Shown here in pieces: positions 47,318 through 52,801 of a DNA stretch of 52,801 nt (the first letter of the stretch is position 1; each line of letters begins with the position of its first letter). The notes under the pieces are model-generated. The model did not search any database and was not told where the DNA came from. It saw only the letters and a program-made list of their open reading frames with translations. The stretch comes from Rubrivivax sp. (GTDB lineage: Bacteria > Pseudomonadota > Gammaproteobacteria > Burkholderiales > Burkholderiaceae_C), in the NCBI GenBank assembly GCA_022843905.1, contig JALHMT010000035.1, positions 1 through 52,801 on the forward strand, written 5' to 3'. Position numbers and translations under genes: made by a program.

Positions 47318-49350
47318 CGGAGGCCTTTGGAGATGACGCGGCGGCCGGCGGGCGGCTGCTGCGCGTAGTGGGCTGGCGGCGGTGGCGCGGAAGGTGGCGG
47401 CTGCGTGGCGATGGCAGGCAGGCCGTCGACGACGTCAGCGGCGGGCGGTGGCGGCTGCACGAACAGGTCGGCGATGACGTTCTTGGGGATCAGCTTGTCG
47501 CGCAGGCGCTGCCAGTCGACCGGCGTCCACTTGTGCAAGCCGAGGTAGTGGTAGAGCGCGAGGTTGCCGACAGCCATGTCGAGCCCCTCGTTGCGCGCGC
47601 CCTGGTCACGCTTGTCCCACACGCGGCGGTAGCCGCCGCCGGGCTTGCGCTTGAGCAGCGGAGACTCGGCGAGCAGCTGCTCGAACCAGGCCAGTGGCAG
47701 CGCGGTGTTGAAGTGCATGGCGCCGGCGCCGCTGGTGAGCTTGTACCGGTGGTGCAGGTGGTCCTTGGCGGTGTCGGTGCCGATCTCCCACAGCAGTACG
47801 CCACCCTCGACGCGCTTGCCGTTCCAGTCGATGTCGGCCTTGCGCGGCGTGGTGCTGATGATCGGCTTGCCGGGCCGCGTGGCGCCGTGGTGGGCGAGCA
47901 CGCCGGTGTGCACGCGCGCGCTGGCCCAGTTGTACACGTCCTGCGTGTTGGCGCCGCCGGTGTCGATGCCGCAGGCGCTGGCGTAGATGAGCACGCCGCT
48001 CTGGTGCGCGAAGGGCTCGCGGCGGTAGGCGTCGAGCTTGGCCCAGGGGCTGGCCGGGTCGTCGGGGTGCAGGCTGGGGCTGCTCATGAAGACCTGGTGG
48101 TCGATGACGGCGTGCTCGCCGCCGTAGCCCCAGGCGTGGGCCTGCGCCTCGAGGCGGTTGACCTGCGTGTCGCAGTCGATCGTGACGACGAGCGCCCAGT
48201 CGGGCACTAGGCGCGGCGCATACGCTTCCGCTTGCGCACGCTGCATCAGCTCTTGCGCGGACGATTGGTCCTCGGTGCTGGTGTACGACAGCGCCAGGCG
48301 CGTGTTGTAGAACACCTGCATGGCGCCGGGGTCGCCGCGCTCGACCTGCAAGCGCGCGTGGGCCAGCTCGCGCGCGAGCTTGAGCCAGGTGATGCTGCCC
48401 ACCGGCGCGTAGAAGGCGCTGACGTGGAAGCTGACCGTCTCGCCGTCGCCCAGGCTCTTGGCGTACCAGTGCGCGGTGCCACCCATGGGCTCGTCGCGCA
48501 GCATCATCGACTTGTGGCGCTCGTCGATCTCGGCGCCGCACTCCGGGCAGACGAACCAGGCGCGCGACATGAAGCCGGTGTCGGGGTCACGCTCGTACTT
48601 GAAGTGCTCGACCAGCAGCTCGTGGTGGTGGCCGCAGTGCGGGCACGGCACCAGGTACACCTCCTGCGTGCCGCGGTCGAACTCGGCGTCGGTGATGTCG
48701 CCCGGCAGCAGCGGCGAGCTGGTGATCAGCTCCTTGCTGTTGCTGTCGAAGGTGGTGAGGCGCGCCTCGGCGATGCGCAGCGGGTCGCCTTCGTTGTCCA
48801 CGTTCTCGAGCAGGCGCGAGGCTTCGTCGACGTAGAGGTAGCGCGCCGGGATCTCGGCCAGGTTGGCCGCCGAGCCGGCGGTGGCCAGGTACATCGTGCC
48901 GCCCTCGAAGTCCTTGGCGAAGACGGTGTTGCGGCTGTCGCGGCTGCGCGGCCGCGCGAAGACCTTCTGCAGCACCTCGGAGTCGCGGATGCACTTCTGC
49001 ACGCGCGCCGACAGGCGCTTGGCCAGGCTGTCGGTGGGCTCGAGCACGAGCATGTTGGCCGGCGCCAGGTGCGCGCTGGCCATGAGCCAGCACAGCGCCA
49101 CCTGCGTCTTGAGCATCTGCGACGCGCCCTTCACCACGACGCGGCGCGCCGGGTGCCGCGGCGACAGCACCTTGAGGATACGCCGCGCCATCGGCGTGTG
49201 CGAGATACGGTACTTGCCGGGCTTGGACGCGTCCTTCGGCACGATCATGTGCTCTTCGGCCCACTCGTCGACCTGCAGCTCGGGGTCGGGCCGGGCGCCG
49301 CGCAGCGCGGCCTCAATCATCTCGGCGTAGCCGCTCGACAGGTTGCTCAT
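47314..49350 (-). CDS. terminase large subunit (lambda A-like)
   Basis: A 678-residue protein. ATPase Walker A-like GASQMLKT with VVVKG before it, Walker B YLYVDEASRL, ITSSPLLPG, zinc site CPHCGHHHELL and CPECGAEI, and a nuclease core beginning VVTIDCDTQ. Translocates DNA and cuts at the packaging site. The ATG overlaps the TerS stop. The Pro-rich C-terminal tail (PPPSAPPPPAHYAQQ) probably contacts the portal. Confidence 0.95.
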   Translation of the reverse strand: MSNLSSGYAEMIEAALRGARPDPELQVDEWAEEHMIVPKDASKPGKYRISHTPMARRILKVLSPRHPARRVVVKGASQMLKTQVALCWLMASAHLAPANMLVLEPTDSLAKRLSARVQKCIRDSEVLQKVFARPRSRDSRNTVFAKDFEGGTMYLATAGSAANLAEIPARYLYVDEASRLLENVDNEGDPLRIAEARLTTFDSNSKELITSSPLLPGDITDAEFDRGTQEVYLVPCPHCGHHHELLVEHFKYERDPDTGFMSRAWFVCPECGAEIDERHKSMMLRDEPMGGTAHWYAKSLGDGETVSFHVSAFYAPVGSITWLKLARELAHARLQVERGDPGAMQVFYNTRLALSYTSTEDQSSAQELMQRAQAEAYAPRLVPDWALVVTIDCDTQVNRLEAQAHAWGYGGEHAVIDHQVFMSSPSLHPDDPASPWAKLDAYRREPFAHQSGVLIYASACGIDTGGANTQDVYNWASARVHTGVLAHHGATRPGKPIISTTPRKADIDWNGKRVEGGVLLWEIGTDTAKDHLHHRYKLTSGAGAMHFNTALPLAWFEQLLAESPLLKRKPGGGYRRVWDKRDQGARNEGLDMAVGNLALYHYLGLHKWTPVDWQRLRDKLIPKNVIADLFVQPPPPAADVVDGLPAIATQPPPSAPPPPAHYAQQPPAGRRVISKGLR

Positions 49351-49931
49351 GGCTGGCGCGCCACTTCCTGGAGCCGCATGCGCATGCGCTCCTCCCAGCC
49401 GGCGAAGGCCTGGCGCATCTCGTCCTCGAGCGCCAGCTCGACCTCCCGCACCTCGGTCAGGCCGATCACCTTGCGCGCGGCTCCCTTCAGCCCGACGAAC
49501 ACCGTGTCGCGCAGCTCGCGGAAGGCATCGAAGGAAGCCCGCTCGGCGCGCTCGCGGTCGAGCGCTCGGCCCGCAGCTCGAGCCACGCGCAGCTCGGCCT
49601 CCTCGGCCTCGGCCGCAGCTATGCGGCGGCGCTGCAGCTGGTAGTCGTCGGCCGTCGGCGCAACGGGCGCGTCGGCCGGCGCCAGCGGAGCAGCGTCGCC
49701 AGGCGGCGGCACCGCGGGCGCAGTCGCGGGCGCCGCACCAGGCTCTGTGGTGCGCACCCGCGGCCGCGTGTTCCTCGCCCACTGGATGTCGGCCACTTCC
49801 GGGTCGATCAAGCGCTTGCCGTCGCGCTCGATCACGCTGATGCGCTGCTGCTCGATCGCCTTGCGGACCGCTTTCTCGTCGCAGCCGCGGCGCCGCGCGT
49901 AGGCCGAGACCGTGATCGGATCAACCGGCAT
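49347..49931 (-). CDS. terminase small subunit (Nu1-like)
   Basis: A 194-residue protein. N-terminal winged helix (SAYARRRGCDEKAVRKAIEQ) binds DNA, then an Ala/Pro linker and a long helix (LQRRRIAAAEAEEAELRVAR) for oligomerisation, as in Nu1. The repeat region immediately upstream (49932-50235) is where cos-type binding sites would be expected. Confidence 0.8.
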   Translation of the reverse strand: MPVDPITVSAYARRRGCDEKAVRKAIEQQRISVIERDGKRLIDPEVADIQWARNTRPRVRTTEPGAAPATAPAVPPPGDAAPLAPADAPVAPTADDYQLQRRRIAAAEAEEAELRVARAAGRALDRERAERASFDAFRELRDTVFVGLKGAARKVIGLTEVREVELALEDEMRQAFAGWEERMRMRLQEVARQP

Positions 49932-50230
49932 CGGACCACCCGCCCAGGTTCGGACCGTTGCCCGGACTTTTCACACGCCCACCCACTAGCGTTTTTGCGG
50001 GGGCTGAATTACCCCGTGACCCCACGGCGCTGGAAGGACCCAGTGGGGGGTGGGGGCCTGTGACCGTGACGGTGCGTAGCGTGAGCGAAGCACTGTCACG
50101 CTCTCTGTCACGGCGTGACACCGTGACATCCCTCCGTAGGAGGGCGTGCGCGCGCGAGGCTGTCACGCCTTCTGTCACGGCGCTTGTCGCCTTCTGTCAC
50201 GGCGCTTGTCGCCTTCTGTCACGGTCGATG
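49932..50230. other. non-coding repeat region between helicase and terS; candidate cos/origin
   Basis: About 300 bp without a credible gene. It contains GCGGGGGCTGAATTACCCC, a GGGGGGTGGGGG run, a CCCTCCGTAGGAGGG hairpin (6-bp stem) and nine TGTCACG/CGTGACA copies. A short minus-strand frame through it has abnormal composition and was not accepted. Confidence 0.6.
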
Positions 50231-50235
50231 TCACG
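50094..50235 (-). repeat. iteron-like TGTCACG repeats with a 22-bp period
   Basis: TGTCACG occurs at 50094, 50106, 50161, 50173, 50195, 50217 and 50229; the inverse CGTGACA occurs at 50114 and 50122. Three copies are exactly 22 bp apart (TTCTGTCACGGCGCTTGTCG unit), two helical turns, as for origin iterons or TerS-binding sites. The last copy overlaps the helicase stop. Confidence 0.75.
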
Positions 50236-51772
50236 GCTGCACCCCCTTCTTGAGCGCGACCACGGTGCCCTGGGCGATGTCGATGAAGCCCTGCTTGACC
50301 GCCCACTGCCTCGCCCTGTTGTAGGCCTGGCGCCGCCCATCAGAGGTGGCAATTCCGCAGTCCTCATAGAACGCCTTGCGCAGGCCGGCCTCCTTCATGC
50401 CGTTCTGCACCAGCTTGAGCAGCAGCTGGTTATGCCCGCCGCGCCCGGCCGCGGTCTCGCCCTCCATGGCGTCGGCCACTTCCTCCGCGCTGCTGAGGTG
50501 GCGCGCCACGAGAGAGGTGATCTCGTCACCGTCGTCGTCCATGCCGAGCAGGTGCTTCGACAACATGAACGTGGCGTCCTGGAACAGATCGCCGTCCTTC
50601 TGCTTCTCGCAGGTCAGCGTGGCCAGCATTTCCTTCTGGTCACGGAACACCCCGAGCAGGAAGTCCAGGTTCGCGCGCAATGCGCTGGAACCTCGTGGGC
50701 GCTCAGTGGCGGTGTGTCCGCTGTGATGAATGATCGTGACGGCGCAGCCCCACAGCGCCCTGAAGCGCACCCCCAGCTCGCGCAGGTAGGCCGCCACCTC
50801 ATTGGCGCTGTTCTCCTCGCCGGCATAGGTCTGCGAGAACGTGTCCACCACCACGAGTGAAGGCGTCACGCCGATGGCTTGCGCCGCATCCACCACGCGC
50901 CAGGCATCGGCGCGCAGATCCAGAGCCACCGGCACCACGTAGAACGGCAACCCCTCCCATTGAAGGCGCCGCGTCTTGTGCCAGGCCGCCACGCGCGGCC
51001 AGAGCCCCGTGCCACCCTCGGCCGCGATGTAGAGCACCGGCCCTTGCCCGGTGATGCGCCCAAGCCACGGCAGCCCGTGCACCACATGCAGTGCCGCGTC
51101 GAGGGCAATGAAACTCTTGAAGGTGCCCGAAGCGCCGTAAAGCATGCCTACCGAGTCGCTCGGCACCACGTGCTTGATGAGCCAGCGCACCGCCTGCGCG
51201 CCGGCGCGCAGCTGCGCCAAGTCAAGCAGCGGCACCTGGCGCCCTTCCAGCCCCCTGCCCTGCTCCAGGCGGCCGATGTCGGCCTTGGCTTCCTGCAGGA
51301 TCAACGCCGCGTCGCCGCGCGCGCTGAAGGCACGCGTAGCCATCTCGTCCGCCCGCGCGATGATCTGTCGGCGCGTCGAGCGCTCGGCCACGATCTCGGC
51401 GTAGCGCCTGATGTGCATCGCGCTGGGCACGGACTGCTGCAGCGCGTTGAGGTAGGCGATGCCGCCGAAGTCGGTGGGCTCGCCATTGAGCTCCTCGTAC
51501 GCGGTAATCACGTCCACAGGGTCGCCGCGCCTGGCCAACGCCACGATCGCCGCAAAGATCACCCGATGCGCATGCACGTAGAAGTCCGCCCCGGTGATCA
51601 CGTCCGAAATTCGCGCGAGCGCCGACGCGTCCTGCAGCAGGCTCCCCAGCACGCTCTGCTCCGCCTCGGCGCTGTGCGGCGGCACGCGCAGGCGGCCAGC
51701 GTCGTCCTCCGCCTCGCCGGGGCTTGGGGGCGCGATCATCTGACCGGCGGCCATGTTCGCCTTGGCGAGCAC
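50231..51772 (-). CDS. replicative helicase: DnaB N-terminal domain fused to RepA-like AAA_25 ATPase
   Basis: A 513-residue protein. Residues 30-135 are a DnaB-N domain (HSAEAEQSVLGSLLQDASAL, FYVHAHRVIFAAIVALARRG). After a linker comes a RecA-fold ATPase of the RepA/AAA_25 type: Walker A LYGASGTFKSF, ALDLRADAW, Walker B LVVVDTF, TIIHHSGHT and GSSALRANLD. The C-terminal 80 residues are a winged-helix-like tail (GMKEAGLRKAFYEDCGIAT). It likely unwinds phage DNA, with the DnaB-N part recruiting primase or loader. ATG 51754 is an alternative start. Confidence 0.8.
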   Translation of the reverse strand: MLAKANMAAGQMIAPPSPGEAEDDAGRLRVPPHSAEAEQSVLGSLLQDASALARISDVITGADFYVHAHRVIFAAIVALARRGDPVDVITAYEELNGEPTDFGGIAYLNALQQSVPSAMHIRRYAEIVAERSTRRQIIARADEMATRAFSARGDAALILQEAKADIGRLEQGRGLEGRQVPLLDLAQLRAGAQAVRWLIKHVVPSDSVGMLYGASGTFKSFIALDAALHVVHGLPWLGRITGQGPVLYIAAEGGTGLWPRVAAWHKTRRLQWEGLPFYVVPVALDLRADAWRVVDAAQAIGVTPSLVVVDTFSQTYAGEENSANEVAAYLRELGVRFRALWGCAVTIIHHSGHTATERPRGSSALRANLDFLLGVFRDQKEMLATLTCEKQKDGDLFQDATFMLSKHLLGMDDDGDEITSLVARHLSSAEEVADAMEGETAAGRGGHNQLLLKLVQNGMKEAGLRKAFYEDCGIATSDGRRQAYNRARQWAVKQGFIDIAQGTVVALKKGVQP

Positions 51773-51838
51773 CTACAACGCCGGAGGCAGCCGGCCATCA
51801 ATCTGACGCTCACGCGCCACCTCCGGCCCTACGACACG

Positions 51839-52105
51839 TCATGACGCCCGTCCGCCGCCCTTGCTACGCCCCGCTTCCGGTGCGCTTCCCCCGCGACTCC
51901 GGTCCGACTCCGGTGCGTTTCCATTGCCGCCCCAGACCCGCATGACGACACTGGAACGGTGAACCTCCCGCTCCACCCACTCCGCCACGATCACGCGCAG
52001 CACGCTCATGCGGCTGGCGCCCGGCGTGGCCTGCACCACCGCGTCGATCACGTCCACGTGCTCACGCAGCACGTCGCCGCGCAACTCGATGAAAGGGTCA
52101 GCCAT
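51839..52105 (-). CDS. small DNA-binding-like protein, 88 aa
   Basis: MADPFIELRGDVLREHVDVI starts at ATG 52105. The helix pattern (SRMSVLRVIVAEWVEREVHR) suggests a ribbon-helix-helix-like fold, followed by a disordered Gly/Ser/Arg tail. Conserved in phages by my recollection of DVVxxVLxxW-type relatives. It precedes the helicase in the minus operon. Confidence 0.55.
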   Translation of the reverse strand: MADPFIELRGDVLREHVDVIDAVVQATPGASRMSVLRVIVAEWVEREVHRSSVVMRVWGGNGNAPESDRSRGGSAPEAGRSKGGGRAS

Positions 52106-52116
52106 GCGCGCACCTC

Positions 52117-52165
52117 GTGACCGCCGAATGGGGTGGGCGCCCTGCCCCGGATGTGACGCCGAATG
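52117..52165. promoter_or_regulatory. divergent control region with repeated GTGAC(C)GCCGAATG
   Basis: GTGACCGCCGAATG (52117-52130) and GTGACGCCGAATG (52153-52165) are direct repeats about 36 bp apart between two divergent genes (52105 minus, 52201 plus). Probably operators; no clear -35/-10 pair was recognised. Confidence 0.4.
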
Positions 52166-52200
52166 CGCCGCCACACCCAGCACACCCAAGGAGGGCGCCC

Positions 52201-52455
52201 ATGAACTTGCCAAAGCGCGAAGAAGCCGCCGTGCTCGTCAAGACCGACCTCCACATCCTGGAGATCGAAGCCGGCGGACGTCAAAAACGAGGCTTCGTAA
52301 TGGTTCACCACTGGGAAAAGCGGGCCCAGGGAACGACGGGTGCCACAGTTCCAATCGCGCTATCACGCGAAGCGATGGAAGGTTTCGTCGCACAGCTTCA
52401 GCAAGCGCTTCAGACTGCTGCAACGGTGTCAGCGCCTCCCAAGCGATCGCAGTAG
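52201..52455 (+). CDS. small early protein, 84 aa
   Basis: A strong AAGGAGG SD stands before ATG 52201. Contains LVKTDLHILEIEAGGRQKRG and a helical C-terminus (LSREAMEGFVAQLQQALQTA). Family not recognised. It is the only plus-strand gene among minus-strand early genes and is convergent with the cro-like gene. Confidence 0.6.
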   Translation: MNLPKREEAAVLVKTDLHILEIEAGGRQKRGFVMVHHWEKRAQGTTGATVPIALSREAMEGFVAQLQQALQTAATVSAPPKRSQ

Positions 52456-52457
52456 GG

Positions 52458-52787
52458 TCACGCGGCATTGCCGGCCTCCGCCGCGAGCTGCTGGCCGCCC
52501 TGCCCGGCCTGTTCGCCGGCGGGTGGATCGCTGGCCTGGTCCGCGTCAGGCGCCTCCTGCGGCCACGGCACCAACAGCATCTCGCGGGTGACTGCTCCCT
52601 CTGGGCGCTCGGCGGTCAGACGGGCAATCGCGGCGCAGTAGGCCGTCTCGCCCGTCCACTCCGTGCGCGGCATGCGGCCGGCGGCCTCCCACTTGCGCAC
52701 CGCCTGGTGCGTGACGCCCAACTCCTTCGCGAGGCGCGATAGACCGACGTGGGCGATCGCGGCCTGGAGGGGGTGAGCGTGCTTCAT
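52458..52787 (-). CDS. YdaS/Cro-like transcriptional regulator
   Basis: Begins MKHAHPLQAAIAHVGLSRLA with the HTH LAKELGVTHQAVRKWEAAGR, then RTEWTGETAYCAAIARL: the YdaS family of prophage Cro-like regulators or antitoxins. ATG 52787 is preferred to ATG 52796 because family members begin MKH. It diverges from the CI-like gene across the circular junction and is the first gene of the minus arm. Confidence 0.75.
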   Translation of the reverse strand: MKHAHPLQAAIAHVGLSRLAKELGVTHQAVRKWEAAGRMPRTEWTGETAYCAAIARLTAERPEGAVTREMLLVPWPQEAPDADQASDPPAGEQAGQGGQQLAAEAGNAA

Positions 52788-52801
52788 GAGCTGCATTATG
52801 C
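52694..52801. repeat. 108-bp direct terminal repeat, right copy
   Basis: Identical to bases 1-108. See the left copy. It carries the start of the cro-like gene. Confidence 0.95.

Noticed and set aside
49921..50178. 85-codon minus-strand frame over the repeat region upstream of terS
   Set aside because: It overlaps terS, reads through iterated repeats and has no recognisable domain. Its composition reflects the repeat DNA.

Overview
This window looks like the complete genome of a temperate lambda-like siphophage, or an excised prophage, of a high-GC betaproteobacterium, probably in the Burkholderiales. The last 108 bases (52694-52801) repeat the first 108, so the contig closes into a circle of about 52.69 kb. 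The host guess rests on three things. The base composition is very high in GC. The attP is embedded in the integrase gene and matches the 3' half of a tRNA-His gene. An intergenic C/G-rich hairpin element resembles ones I recall from Comamonadaceae genomes.

Layout. Two gene arms diverge from a cI/cro-type pair at the contig junction. The plus arm (about 0.1-18.7 kb) starts with a CI-like repressor. It continues as a dense series of small genes, many overlapping by ATGA: zinc-ribbon proteins, a minimal ATP-dependent ligase domain, four tiny membrane proteins, an SSB-like protein and an HD phosphohydrolase. A diversity-generating retroelement (DGR) follows, then a ParB/H-NS/FtsK-gamma fusion, a J-domain protein, ASCH, DUF5131, DUF1643 and DUF4326 proteins, a PD-(D/E)XK nuclease with a SNF2 helicase, small HTH proteins and a tyrosine integrase. 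The minus arm runs from the junction at 52.8 kb down to 18.8 kb. It carries a YdaS/Cro-like regulator, a DnaB-N/RepA-like helicase, an iterated-repeat region, TerS and TerL, a putative late regulator, portal, a fibre module, protease with nested scaffold, decoration and capsid proteins, and tail genes. The tail genes include a lambda-type G/GT frameshift, tape measure, NlpC/P60 protein and protein J. The arm ends with a lysis set: holin-like proteins, endolysin and Rz/Rz1.

The main discovery is the DGR. One 87-bp template repeat (TR, 5710-5796) has three 87-bp variable repeats (VRs) at the 3' ends of three small genes (1638-2069, 4267-4647, 4673-5137). By direct alignment 24 of 25 differences from the TR fall on TR adenines; the one exception is the first base of VR3, at the edge of the repeat. 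A four-helix Avd-like accessory gene (5166-5534) and a reverse transcriptase with the DGR hallmark IGNLSSQ (6871-7965) complete the system. All three targets lie in the integrase/repressor arm, not among the tail genes, and no VR was seen in the structural cassette. A DNA methyltransferase gene with a one-base frameshift sits between TR and RT. Each VR is followed within 9-16 nt by a conserved CTTGATCCTTCAATCCTT-type tract that the TR lacks.

Limits: function calls rest on motif and family recognition by eye, without database searches. Start codons were chosen by overlap and Shine-Dalgarno (SD) sequence where visible.
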